Source: Bacteroides gallinarum DSM 18171 = JCM 13658
GTDB lineage: Bacteria; Bacteroidota; Bacteroidia; Bacteroidales; Bacteroidaceae
Assembly: GCF_000374365.1 (NCBI RefSeq)
Contig: NZ_KB894124.1
Location: forward strand, 54,554-118,553
DNA: 64,000 bases
Reading direction: 5' to 3'
The translations under genes were made by a program, and so were the position numbers. A model generated the notes under the pieces. It was not told the DNA's origin and searched no databases. It was given only the letters and a program-made list of their open reading frames with translations. Positions 34,615-44,088 of the stretch are shown in pieces. Within the stretch, counting starts at the first letter, position 1. Every line of letters starts with the position of its first letter.

Positions 34615-35907
34615 ATGAGGAACTTCTATTTATTCGCTCTGTTGTTTTTATTAGGGGCTTGTACTTCGAAACCGGTAAAACAATCTTTTATAAAGGTTGA
34701 CACTAATGGTCAGTTTATACGTAATGGGAAGCCATATTATTTTGTAGGTACAAATTTTTGGTATGGAGCTATTCTTGCTTCAGAAGGAGAAGGGGGCAAC
34801 CGCGAGCGTCTTCATAAAGAACTGGATTTTATGAAAAGTATTGGAATCGATAACGTACGTGTTTTAGTGGGGGTTGATGGTAAGAATCCAATAGAAACTC
34901 GTGTATTACCTGCTTTGCAAGAAGAGCCTGGTATTTATAATGATACAATTTTAGCGGGATTGGATTACCTGATGAATGAATTACGCAGACGTGATATGAC
35001 TGCTGTACTTTTTCTGAATAATTCATGGGACTGGAGCGGTGGATATTCCGTTTATTTGCAATGGGCAGGATATGGAAGACCGCCAATACCCGAAATAGAC
35101 GGTTGGCCTGCATACATGAAGTATGTGAGACAGTTTATGCAGTCAGATAGTGCCAAAACCTTGTTTAGTAAACATGTTGATTTTATTGTGAAGAGGACGA
35201 ATCGTTATAGTCAATTGAGATATATAGATGATCCTACAATTATGGCATGGCAAATAGGAAATGAGCCCCGGGCTTTCTCGAAGGAGAATAAAAATTCTTT
35301 TGCGTGCTGGATGTCCGATGTTGCTGCACAAATTAAGTCTTTGGACCCTAACCATATGGTGTCTTCGGGTAGTGAGGGGTTACAAGGATGTGAGGGGGAT
35401 ATTACTTTGTTTGAAAAGATTCATACGAATCCTAATATCGATTATTTGAGTATCCATGTTTGGCCTTATAATTGGGGGTGGGTGAAAGCTGATAGTTTGA
35501 AAGAACTTTTACCAGAAGCTAAAAATAAGACTAAAGAATATATTGATAAACATATAGTAGTAGCAAAAAAATGTGGTAAACCTATCGTTTTAGAGGAATT
35601 TGGATATCCTCGTGATAACTTCAGTTTTATTAAAGATACACCAACTGCTTTGCGTGATGAGTATTATCGTTATGTGTTTGACTTGGTTTGTAAGGCAAAA
35701 GATAGTAATAGTCTTTTAGCAGGATGTAATTTTTGGGCATGGGGAGGTTTTGCTAATCATACTTTGGGACATGTATTTTGGGAGAAAGGAGATGATTATA
35801 TGGGAGATCCTGTACAAGAAGAACAGGGATTAAACTCTGTTTTCGTCTCGGATAATACCATGGAAATTATAAATAGGGCTAATGAGCAGTTGAAGCACAC
35901 TCAATGA
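34615..35907 (+). CDS. GH5 endo-beta-mannanase lipoprotein (GH5_7-like)
   Basis: A 430-residue lipoprotein (lipobox FLLGAC). The catalytic domain is a TIM barrel of the GH5 clan-A type: FVGTNFWYGAILA, IDNVRVLVGVDGKN, FLNNSWDWSGGY, acid/base in WQIGNEPR (Glu ~217), HVWPYNWGW, and nucleophile in VLEEFGYPRD (Glu ~328). The WQIGNEPR/LEEFGYPRD pair is characteristic of GH5_7 mannanases. Lipid anchoring suggests cell-surface or periplasmic cleavage of beta-mannan before import. It lies between the AraC gene and the SusC gene and has its own promoter. Codon use is A+T-rich like the genes after it. Confidence 0.88.
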   Translation: MRNFYLFALLFLLGACTSKPVKQSFIKVDTNGQFIRNGKPYYFVGTNFWYGAILASEGEGGNRERLHKELDFMKSIGIDNVRVLVGVDGKNPIETRVLPALQEEPGIYNDTILAGLDYLMNELRRRDMTAVLFLNNSWDWSGGYSVYLQWAGYGRPPIPEIDGWPAYMKYVRQFMQSDSAKTLFSKHVDFIVKRTNRYSQLRYIDDPTIMAWQIGNEPRAFSKENKNSFACWMSDVAAQIKSLDPNHMVSSGSEGLQGCEGDITLFEKIHTNPNIDYLSIHVWPYNWGWVKADSLKELLPEAKNKTKEYIDKHIVVAKKCGKPIVLEEFGYPRDNFSFIKDTPTALRDEYYRYVFDLVCKAKDSNSLLAGCNFWAWGGFANHTLGHVFWEKGDDYMGDPVQEEQGLNSVFVSDNTMEIINRANEQLKHTQ

Positions 35908-36008
35908 CGTTGAATATCACTATATTTGGTACTTTGTTCTTTTTGATTAGTTACTAAATAGAAATTCTCTCTTGCTTTTAATTAATATAATTCACTTGTA
36001 TTATCATC

Positions 36009-36053
36009 AGATAAAATAGTATCATTATCTGTTATTCTTAACTTTTACTTTTG
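36009..36053 (+). promoter_or_regulatory. Promoter and operator of the mannan SusC/SusD operon
   Basis: AGATA-N6-TATCA (36009-36024) precedes TACTTTTG (36046-36053), with the right half-site 26 bases before the -7 box. The sequence GATAAAATAGTATCATTAT is nearly the same as the one before the GH5 gene. The implied leader is about 45 bases. Confidence 0.65.
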
Positions 36054-36100
36054 CATCCAGAAGAACATTATAAATTATTAATCATCTAATAAATCACAGT

Positions 36101-39100
36101 ATGAATTTGAATTTTAAAAAAAGCGTGTTGTTTACGCTTGGCTTTTTGTCTATTAGCCCATTTACGGCACGAATGTATGCTGCTCCTGTGATTGCTATGG
36201 AAATAACACAGCAAACTGAAAAAATTTCAGGCCAGATAATAGGTGTATCTGGAGAACCAATTATTGGAGCTAATGTCGTAGAAAAGGGTACTGCAAATGG
36301 TGTCATTACAGATGTAAATGGAAATTTTACATTGACGACACAAAAAAATGCGGTACTTATAGTTTCTTATATTGGCTATATTTCTCGACAAATAGAAACG
36401 AGGGGTAAAACTGATTTTAAGATAATCTTGAAAGAAGATACTGAAATGCTGGAGGAAGTTGTTGTTGTAGGCTATGGTTCGATGAGAAAAAGTGATTTAA
36501 CGGGTTCCGTATCTCGGATATATTCTGAAGATATGAAGTTGCTTTCCACTTCTGATGTGACTTTAGCAATGCAAGGACGAGTACCGGGAGTATCTATTAC
36601 TGCAAATTCAGGTGAGCCTGGAGCTGGTACAAAAATAAGAATTCGTGGTGTGGGTACAATTAATAATTCCGATCCTCTTTATATTGTCGATGGTTTCCCT
36701 GTGGATAATATATCCCATCTTTCTGCTAATGATATTGAGAGCATTGAAGTTTTGAAAGATGCATCGGCTACTGCTATTTATGGTTCAAGGGGAGCTAATG
36801 GTGTTATTATGGTACAAACGAAATCTGGTGCACAAGAACGTCCTGTAACTGTAAGTGCCAATGCTTATGTTAGTTTTTCTGAAGTTGCAAATCGTATAGA
36901 TATGGTGAATGCAACGGAGTATGCTTTATTAAAAACAGAATCTTATACAAATGCAGGACGTACGTTGGATACGGATATGGATGCTATTTTTTCTGAAGTA
37001 CTGAAGCAAAAGGCAGTTGGCACTGATTGGCAAGATGAGGTTTTCCGAACTGGTATAGCTCAAAATTATAATGTAAATGTTTCTGGTGGTGGAAAGAAGA
37101 ATTCTTATGATATAGGTATTACCTGGTCTAGAGAAGAAGGCACTGTAAAAAATACTCAAATGGATAAGTTGCTGATTCATGCAAACAATGAGTATAAATT
37201 CAATGAACATATTCGTGTAGGTATAGATTTGTTTTACCATAATTATTCGAAAAATGGGAATAGTAACGATTTTTATTCTGGTTCTCTAACCTCTGCTTTA
37301 AAAACAGACCCTATATCTGCTGCATGGGATAAGGATAAGGATTTTTTTGGTGAAGTTTATTTTACGTATGGTACTAATCCCGCTTTTTCTGCTTATAAAA
37401 ATCAATATAAAGAAAATTCTTCACATAGCTTTTTGCTAAATTCATTCTTACAGATTGATGATATAGGGTTGAAGGGCTTGTCTTTCCGAGCTCAATTTGG
37501 GTCACGTCTTGCTTTTGCTAAGGATAGAAATTATTCTCCTGAATATTATATTACTGCTAACCAAAAAAGTGATCAAAGTTCTTTATATGAAAAAAGGGCT
37601 GAGACTTTAGACTGGTCAACGACAGAGTATTTTAGTTATCAGAACAAGTTTGGTGTACATGCTTTGAACTTGACATTAGGTTTTGAGGCGCAAAAATTTC
37701 GTAGTGAAGACATGGCTATTACCGTATATGATGTTCCTGAAGATTATAATATGAGATATATTAGTGCTGCGGGAGATAAAACAGCTTTTCAAGCTTCTGG
37801 AGCTGCTAACCATTCTGCACTAGTTTCTTATTTCTTCAGGGGAAACTATAATTATGATGACCGTTATTTATTTACCGCAACTGTGAGAGCGGATGGTACT
37901 TCACGCTTTTTAGACCGATGGGGCTATTTTCCTTCATTTTCTATGGGGTGGAATATTTATCGAGAGAGGTTTTTTAAAGAAAATAGTATAGCAAATATTT
38001 TCTCCCAATTAAAGTTGAGAGCTGGTTGGGGACAAGTTGGCAATCAGGGAAGTGCTGGATACCATGATTATGTGGCATTAATGAATAATGGATATACAGC
38101 TGTAATTGGTGGTACTGCTGTTGATGGTGCTATTCAAGAAACTGTTGCAAACAAAGAACTGTCTTGGGAAACAGCAGAACAATATAATATCGGTTTGGAC
38201 TTTGGACTTTTAGAGAATCGTTTTTCTGGTAGTGTTGATTATTTCATTAGAAAAACAAATGATATGATACTAGCTACTCCGATTCCTATGTATGTAGGTA
38301 TGTGGAAACCGAGAACGAATGTAGGTTCTCTACAAAATAAAGGAGTGGAATTTAATTTAAATTATGGTGATACTTATAAGGGCTTGCAGTACAATGTCGG
38401 GTTTAATATGGCATTTATCAAAAATGAGGTTACTAATATTGGCGGGGGTGATCCTATCTATGGAGGCAGTATCAGTAAGGTAGGTGAAGTGACTCGTACT
38501 GAAGTCGGTAAAGAGATTGCCTATTTTTATGGATTAAAAACAGATGGCGTATTCCATACAGAAGAAGAATTAAACGCTTATGTGGATAAAGATGGTAAGA
38601 AAATACAACCTAATGCTGGATTGGGGGATGTGAAGTTTATTGATTTGAACGGAGATGGAACAATTGATGGAGATGATCGTGTTTATTTGGGAAGTGCAAT
38701 GCCTGATTTTACTTATGGGTTTTCTGGAAATCTGGCTTATAAAGGTTTTGACTTGAATCTTTTTCTGCAGGGAAGTTATGGAGGTGAGATAGTGAATGGT
38801 ATGTATAATACTTTGCATAGTACTGATATGTTGGAATATAGTGTATGTAGAGATATGTTGAATCGTTGGACCGTTGATAATCCTTATTCAAATACTCCTC
38901 GGCTACATGCTTCAGACCCTAATAAAAATACACAGTTCTCTGATTTATATGTTGAAAATGGGTCTTACTTGAGAATTAAAAATATACAGTTAGGATACAC
39001 ACTTCCAAGTACTTTGACTCAAAAGTGGCATATTGATAATTTACGTGTTTACGTATCTGCAGATAATGTTTATACATTTACAAAATATAGTGGTTTTGAT

Positions 39101-39205
39101 CCCGAAATAGGTGATTTGAATGGCTCTCCTTTGGGTGCTGGAGTGGATTTGGCAACTTATCCTGTACCTCGTGTCTTTTCTGTAGGATTTAACCTTCAAT
39201 TTTAA
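36101..39205 (+). CDS. SusC-family TonB-dependent transporter (mannan locus)
   Basis: A 1034-residue outer-membrane receptor: signal region ending near ARMYA, carboxypeptidase-regulatory-like domain (ISGQIIGVSGEPIIGANVV), TonB box region EEVVVVGYGSMRKSDLTG, plug (IRIRGVGTINNSDPLYIVDG, GSRGANGVIMV) and a barrel ending VGFNLQF. Imports manno-oligosaccharides in this context, with the SusD protein encoded 11 bases downstream. Codon usage is strikingly A+T-rich (about 35% G+C in a sampled line) compared with the SusC gene at 5.5 kb, suggesting recent acquisition. Family call secure; ligand inferred from the GH5, GH26 and GH130 neighbours. Confidence 0.95.
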   Translation: MNLNFKKSVLFTLGFLSISPFTARMYAAPVIAMEITQQTEKISGQIIGVSGEPIIGANVVEKGTANGVITDVNGNFTLTTQKNAVLIVSYIGYISRQIETRGKTDFKIILKEDTEMLEEVVVVGYGSMRKSDLTGSVSRIYSEDMKLLSTSDVTLAMQGRVPGVSITANSGEPGAGTKIRIRGVGTINNSDPLYIVDGFPVDNISHLSANDIESIEVLKDASATAIYGSRGANGVIMVQTKSGAQERPVTVSANAYVSFSEVANRIDMVNATEYALLKTESYTNAGRTLDTDMDAIFSEVLKQKAVGTDWQDEVFRTGIAQNYNVNVSGGGKKNSYDIGITWSREEGTVKNTQMDKLLIHANNEYKFNEHIRVGIDLFYHNYSKNGNSNDFYSGSLTSALKTDPISAAWDKDKDFFGEVYFTYGTNPAFSAYKNQYKENSSHSFLLNSFLQIDDIGLKGLSFRAQFGSRLAFAKDRNYSPEYYITANQKSDQSSLYEKRAETLDWSTTEYFSYQNKFGVHALNLTLGFEAQKFRSEDMAITVYDVPEDYNMRYISAAGDKTAFQASGAANHSALVSYFFRGNYNYDDRYLFTATVRADGTSRFLDRWGYFPSFSMGWNIYRERFFKENSIANIFSQLKLRAGWGQVGNQGSAGYHDYVALMNNGYTAVIGGTAVDGAIQETVANKELSWETAEQYNIGLDFGLLENRFSGSVDYFIRKTNDMILATPIPMYVGMWKPRTNVGSLQNKGVEFNLNYGDTYKGLQYNVGFNMAFIKNEVTNIGGGDPIYGGSISKVGEVTRTEVGKEIAYFYGLKTDGVFHTEEELNAYVDKDGKKIQPNAGLGDVKFIDLNGDGTIDGDDRVYLGSAMPDFTYGFSGNLAYKGFDLNLFLQGSYGGEIVNGMYNTLHSTDMLEYSVCRDMLNRWTVDNPYSNTPRLHASDPNKNTQFSDLYVENGSYLRIKNIQLGYTLPSTLTQKWHIDNLRVYVSADNVYTFTKYSGFDPEIGDLNGSPLGAGVDLATYPVPRVFSVGFNLQF

Positions 39206-39216
39206 AACATAAAAAG

Positions 39217-40875
39217 ATGAAAAATATATTATTGATTTTAGCTTGTTCTCTATTCTTTTATTCTTGTGAAGACTTTTTGAATTTGAAACCTCAAGGCATG
39301 GAGAATAGTGATAATTATATGAATACGGAAGATAATGCGATTCGTGTAGTAAATGGTATGTATGACTTGTTGGGGCAATCCGAAGGAAAGGCGCCTGATG
39401 ATCGTTGGTTGGACCACCATTATGAATTCTTTTTAGGTAGTATGGTTACAGATGATTCGGAGAAAGGGAGTAAACCGTCTGATGGTGGTGGACTGATTGA
39501 ATTGTTAAATTGGTCTATTAATCCTAGTACGACTCTATGTAATGCATTTTGGATTCATGGTTATTGGGGAATATCTAGAGCCAACTATGTGTTGACTAAT
39601 TTACCAAATTCTCCTATAGATGATATAATAAAGGATAGATTAATGGGAGAGACATATTTTATGCGTGGGTATTGGTATTTTTATTTATTGAAACATTTTG
39701 GTGGTGTACCACTTTTAGAGGAACCTGTGCTGCCTTCTCAATACGGTAAAATTAGTAGGGCAACTTTACATGAAACTTTTGTACAAATAGAAAAAGATTT
39801 ATCTGAGGCAATAAAGTTACTGCCAGAACGTAGTGAATATGCTGCTACCGATATGGGACGTGCAACGAAAGGAGCGGCACGCGGATATATGGCACGTGTT
39901 TTATCATATCAATTGGGAATTGATTCGGAATGTGATAAAACATGGCAAGATGTTTATGACCAAACATCAGCTATTATAACATCAGGAGAATATAAGCTGG
40001 TTTCTAATTTTGCAACTTTATTTGAGGAAGAGAATAAAAATACAGAAGAGTCTATTTTTGAAATTCAGTGCTTGGAAGGTACTGCATATGATGCTCCAGC
40101 ATCATTAGGCACAGCTTACTATTATTTTCAAGCGAATCGTGTTGAAAATAAAGGAGCAAACAGTGGCTATGGTTTTAATAATCCTACGGAAAATTTAGTT
40201 CAAGCATTCGACCCAACAGATCCTAGATTATCATGTACTGTTTATGGTATAGGGTACAATTCTGGTATTTTATATGGAGCAAAGTTAAAATATGATCGTA
40301 CTCAACAAAGTACGAATTATTTTAACCGGAAAGCAGCTTTAGCGGAAAAGCCCAATATTTCAAAGTCTAGTAATCGAAATGTTTTGTTAATGCGTTATGC
40401 TGAAATTTATTTAATGCATGCAGAAGCTTGCTTTTACCTAAATAAAGAGGAAGAAGCTCGCGAATATGTAAATTATATTAGAGCACGTGCTCGTCAAAGC
40501 ACATTATGTCGTGGTTTTAACGAAGGGGATCCAACAGGTTATCCTTCTCTAGTTAATGTTCCTAATATACCAGATGTTACTTCTACCGGAGAAGAATTGT
40601 TACATGCAATTTGGCATGAGAGAAGATTGGAGTTGGCAATGGAAAACTTGAGAGGATGGGACTTAATACGTACAGGTAGATTTTTGGATGTAACGAGTAA
40701 GGTAAAAGATACAGACCGATTGAATAATACAGGTGATGACGAACCGCGTTATCCTAATTATAGAGAAAACTGCTTGCGACACTGTATTCAAGGTAAAGAT
40801 GGAATTTATATTCCAGTGTTACCTATACCCGTGTCAGAGGTTCAAAGTTGGGGATTGGAACAGAATCCATATTAA
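39217..40875 (+). CDS. SusD/RagB-family lipoprotein (mannan locus)
   Basis: A 552-residue lipoprotein with signal ending LFFYSC, then EDFLNLKPQGMENSDNYMNTEDNA, as in many SusD proteins. Helical TPR-like region includes MGETYFMRGYWYFYLLKHFGGVPLLEE. The C-terminal SusD motif is HERRLELAMENLRGWDLIRTG. It should form the substrate-capturing lid over the SusC channel encoded 11 bases upstream. The following lipoprotein gene starts 20 bases after its stop. Shares the A+T-rich composition of the block. Confidence 0.95.
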   Translation: MKNILLILACSLFFYSCEDFLNLKPQGMENSDNYMNTEDNAIRVVNGMYDLLGQSEGKAPDDRWLDHHYEFFLGSMVTDDSEKGSKPSDGGGLIELLNWSINPSTTLCNAFWIHGYWGISRANYVLTNLPNSPIDDIIKDRLMGETYFMRGYWYFYLLKHFGGVPLLEEPVLPSQYGKISRATLHETFVQIEKDLSEAIKLLPERSEYAATDMGRATKGAARGYMARVLSYQLGIDSECDKTWQDVYDQTSAIITSGEYKLVSNFATLFEEENKNTEESIFEIQCLEGTAYDAPASLGTAYYYFQANRVENKGANSGYGFNNPTENLVQAFDPTDPRLSCTVYGIGYNSGILYGAKLKYDRTQQSTNYFNRKAALAEKPNISKSSNRNVLLMRYAEIYLMHAEACFYLNKEEEAREYVNYIRARARQSTLCRGFNEGDPTGYPSLVNVPNIPDVTSTGEELLHAIWHERRLELAMENLRGWDLIRTGRFLDVTSKVKDTDRLNNTGDDEPRYPNYRENCLRHCIQGKDGIYIPVLPIPVSEVQSWGLEQNPY

Positions 40876-40895
40876 TAAAAATAAAAGAGATAATT

Positions 40896-42584
40896 ATGAA
40901 ATATAATCGAATTATAATAAATACATTATTATCCATTTGTTTTTTAGCAGGATGTGATGATAAGGAGTTCGGTGAGAACTATGATTTGAATTTACCAGTA
41001 TCAATAATTACAGATATAAAACCTATAACTGAATACATTGATGGAGAAGTAATTTTGACAGGAGAAAATTTGGATGATGTCACGTCTGTATTTTTAGGAA
41101 ATATTTCTTGCGAAATATTAGAAGTTTTGGAAAATAGTTTAAAGATAAAAATTGATCGTTCTGCAGAAAGAAATAAAATATCTATAGTAAATAAATTTAA
41201 AAAAGAATTTGAGTCATCTCAATATTTTACTCCACTTTATTATGATGTGGAAATAACTTCATGGCCTTCCAAATTAGAAAAAGGCAAGACATTCTCTATT
41301 CAGGGTAAGAATGTAGATTTGATTACTAGAGTTCAAATTAATGATACAGATGTAGAGCGTGTAGGGAATGCTACTCCACAAAAAGTAACATATTCTTTAA
41401 AAGACATTTCATTAGATGCTACGGCTGTCATTACAATAAAAACCCATACTAATCAGGTTTTGGTATCTAATAGTATTGAAGTAGTGGAACCCAGTGATGT
41501 TTTTATTCCTTCTTCTTCTATTTGGCTTTGTGATTTTGATAATATTATTCCAACAATTGTTGAGGGTAATCCTTCAGGTGATGGAGCTACCTATGAGGCT
41601 GGAATGAATTTGAGTGGAATAACTGGAACATTTGGCAGTTATTATACAGTAAAAGCTCCTTTAGGCAATGCTTGGAATGGGGTTTATCAAGAATTAATAT
41701 GTAATAATGAAGGCAGGGGATTTGACTTGAGTGGTTTTACTAAGCCTCATATTACTTTCTTGGTAAATACTAATGGTAAGCAAGGTTATTTTAATCCTAA
41801 ATTGACTGTTAATGGAGAAGGTAGTGATAAGCATTTTACAGGACAAAGTGGTGAATATAGTGATGATTACAAGTTCACGACTAATGGCTGGGAATGGAGA
41901 TCGTATGATCTTGCTGCAATGGGATTTGATGTGAGCGGAATAGTAGAATCAATAGATTTACTGATACGAGGAGCAAATGTCGGGAATAATAATTCTGAAG
42001 CTTTTGAGGTGAATATAGACCAAGTTATGATAACAGACGGTCCATTACTACCAACTGTACTTTGGGATTTTAGTACTAAACCTACTATTGTTGATGGAAG
42101 CGGAACTTTAAATAACGGAACTGGCGTAGCGACTGCTGGAGAAGGGAATAGTTATCTTACTATAAAGTCGGCTAATGTTGAAAAGTGGGCCAGTCTGGGT
42201 AAAATAACAAAGGAAAATATTAGCGCAGAAAAATATGCGAATTCTTTTTATATAAACTTTCTAGTGAATACAGGTGTAGATGGTGCAGAAGGATATGCAC
42301 AATTGATTTTTTTGCAAAACAATAGTGAATTAGGTAAGCATTTTAAAGGTGAAAATGTATATGGTGATGATTATAAATTTGCCTCTACACATGGAAGTTG
42401 GGAGTGGCGCTCTTATCAAATTGATCCTAAAGCTATGGAATTATGGAGTGGTGAGGCTACAGAACTTGATTTGATGTCACCTTTCGATTTAACAGTAGAG
42501 TTCAAAACCGGAAATGTTCAAGGAAAATATGAACTCAATATAGATTATGTTGTATTAACGGCCACACCGCTTGATAATAAATAA
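40896..42584 (+). CDS. Surface glycan-binding lipoprotein with TIG domain and duplicated C-terminal module
   Basis: From ATG 40896 the product has 562 residues with a lipoprotein signal (LLSICFLAGC). A start at 40848, inside the SusD gene, would put 16 residues before the signal and is not preferred. Residues ~30-110 form an IPT/TIG-like Ig fold (ITEYIDGEVILTGENLDDVTSVFLG), and a second Ig-like region follows. Two C-terminal modules (~residues 208-385 and ~388-560) appear duplicated, each with DDYKF ... WEWRSY and a closing NIDxVxxT motif. This is the layout of SGBP-type proteins that follow SusD and help bind polysaccharide on the cell surface. No enzymatic motif is seen. Mannan is the likely ligand by context. 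Confidence 0.8.
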   Translation: MKYNRIIINTLLSICFLAGCDDKEFGENYDLNLPVSIITDIKPITEYIDGEVILTGENLDDVTSVFLGNISCEILEVLENSLKIKIDRSAERNKISIVNKFKKEFESSQYFTPLYYDVEITSWPSKLEKGKTFSIQGKNVDLITRVQINDTDVERVGNATPQKVTYSLKDISLDATAVITIKTHTNQVLVSNSIEVVEPSDVFIPSSSIWLCDFDNIIPTIVEGNPSGDGATYEAGMNLSGITGTFGSYYTVKAPLGNAWNGVYQELICNNEGRGFDLSGFTKPHITFLVNTNGKQGYFNPKLTVNGEGSDKHFTGQSGEYSDDYKFTTNGWEWRSYDLAAMGFDVSGIVESIDLLIRGANVGNNNSEAFEVNIDQVMITDGPLLPTVLWDFSTKPTIVDGSGTLNNGTGVATAGEGNSYLTIKSANVEKWASLGKITKENISAEKYANSFYINFLVNTGVDGAEGYAQLIFLQNNSELGKHFKGENVYGDDYKFASTHGSWEWRSYQIDPKAMELWSGEATELDLMSPFDLTVEFKTGNVQGKYELNIDYVVLTATPLDNK

Positions 42585-42591
42585 TTGTTGT

Positions 42592-42615
42592 AAGGTGGGG
42601 AGAATTCCCCACCTT
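42592..42615. terminator. Hairpin within the mannan operon, without T-run
   Basis: A perfect 10-bp stem AAGGTGGGGA / TCCCCACCTT with a 4-base loop, 7 bases after the glycan-binding protein stop and 27 bases before the next start. It lacks a T-run, so it may act as an RNA-stability or processing element or partial attenuator instead of a full terminator. Confidence 0.6.
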
Positions 42616-42642
42616 ATGATTGACCTTTAATAATATTATAAT

Positions 42643-44088
42643 ATGAAGTTGATTGGTATAATAATTGCATTATTGTGGATAACTACGGCTGCTCATGCAG
42701 AAAAAGTAGAAGGCTATGTGTTTGTTGATACAAATAATAATGGAAAGTTAGATAATGGTGAGGCTGGAATTCCAGGGGTGTGGATTTCTAACCAACGTGA
42801 TTTTGTTCAATCAGATAACAATGGATTTTATGAAATAGAGAAACTCGAAAATAAATTGGTTTATGTCGTTAAACCTGCTACTTATAGTGTGAAAGATTAT
42901 TATTGCCCTATAAATGAAACAGTAAAGAACTTTGCTCTTATCCCAAAACAGAAGAAAGATACTTTTGAAATTTTGGTGGTTGGAGATCCGCAAATGAGAA
43001 TAGAACAGACTTTATATGCATTTCAGGAAGATATTGTAACGGAGATGTTAAACTATAACCCTGAGTTCTCAATAATTTTGGGTGATATTGCTGATAATGA
43101 CTTAACTATGTATGCAGCTGCAAAGAATATTGTTAATACACTGCCATATGCTGTATTCCCGGTTTTGGGAAATCATGACGTAAATTATAGAGTTGCTTCA
43201 GCAGATCAAGAGGCAGATGTCTTTCAGCAGTGGTGGGGACCTGATTATTACACCTTTAATGAAGGTGATGTACATTTTGTTGTACTTAATAATATATTGT
43301 ATAAAGGATGGGATATGAATAATAATAGGCAAGGAGATTATTTTGGTGGTATTTCCGATATACAATATGAATGGTTGAAAAAAGACCTCAGTTTACTTCA
43401 AAAAGAACAATTGGTAGTATTATGTATGCATATTCCATTATTAGAACGTTATACTTATCCCGCGGAAATACGACGTATATTTTCTTTGTTGGAGCAACAT
43501 AATCATATATTAGCTCTGTCCGGTCATTTGCATACAATAGAAAACTATTTTTTTGATGCTAAAACAGAATGGAAATATCCTCAGACTTTTCAGAATATAA
43601 CAGTAGGAGCAGCTTGTGGTGGCTGGTGGTGTGGCCCGATGGATGAGCGTGGCTTACCTGTTTCTACATGTACGGATGGCTCTCCGAATGGTTATTTTAA
43701 GTTTTCTTTTATAGGTAATAAATATTCTTATGATTTTATTCCTGCCAATCATCGTGTTGACTTTCAGATGAGAATAGTATATGATGAAAATAAAGAATTA
43801 CTATATACCAATGTTTTCTCCGCAACTGCTAGTGCCATAGTTAAAGTTATATTGGAGGATGGACGTGAATTGATGATGGAGAATGTGAAAGAACGTGATC
43901 CTTTTATCTTATCAACATATAAGCAAAGATATAATTATGATAATTGGCAGCCCAAGGTTGAGGAAACACGGCACTTGTGGAAGTTGTCTTTACCGGATTT
44001 AGGTAGTGGGGTACATCGTCTAACTGTAGTTGCTACAGACGTTGACGGCAAACAATATGTTGGGTATAAATTGATAAAAATAGAGTGA
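42643..44088 (+). CDS. Exported calcineurin-like metallophosphoesterase with SdrD-B-like N-terminal domain
   Basis: A 481-residue protein with a signal peptide (IIALLWITTAAHA). Residues ~20-100 look like a SdrD-B/carboxypeptidase-regulatory Ig domain (GYVFVDTNNNGKLDNGEAGI). Residues ~108-300 are a metallophosphoesterase with VVGDPQM, ILGDIADND, PVLGNHDVNY, CMHIP and LSGHLHT, all the metal ligands expected. A C-terminal beta domain follows. It is between the glycan-binding protein and the GH26 gene and its stop overlaps the GH26 start by one base, so it belongs to the operon. Role in mannan use is unknown; it might remove phosphate from phosphorylated glycans. Confidence 0.88.
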   Translation: MKLIGIIIALLWITTAAHAEKVEGYVFVDTNNNGKLDNGEAGIPGVWISNQRDFVQSDNNGFYEIEKLENKLVYVVKPATYSVKDYYCPINETVKNFALIPKQKKDTFEILVVGDPQMRIEQTLYAFQEDIVTEMLNYNPEFSIILGDIADNDLTMYAAAKNIVNTLPYAVFPVLGNHDVNYRVASADQEADVFQQWWGPDYYTFNEGDVHFVVLNNILYKGWDMNNNRQGDYFGGISDIQYEWLKKDLSLLQKEQLVVLCMHIPLLERYTYPAEIRRIFSLLEQHNHILALSGHLHTIENYFFDAKTEWKYPQTFQNITVGAACGGWWCGPMDERGLPVSTCTDGSPNGYFKFSFIGNKYSYDFIPANHRVDFQMRIVYDENKELLYTNVFSATASAIVKVILEDGRELMMENVKERDPFILSTYKQRYNYDNWQPKVEETRHLWKLSLPDLGSGVHRLTVVATDVDGKQYVGYKLIKIE

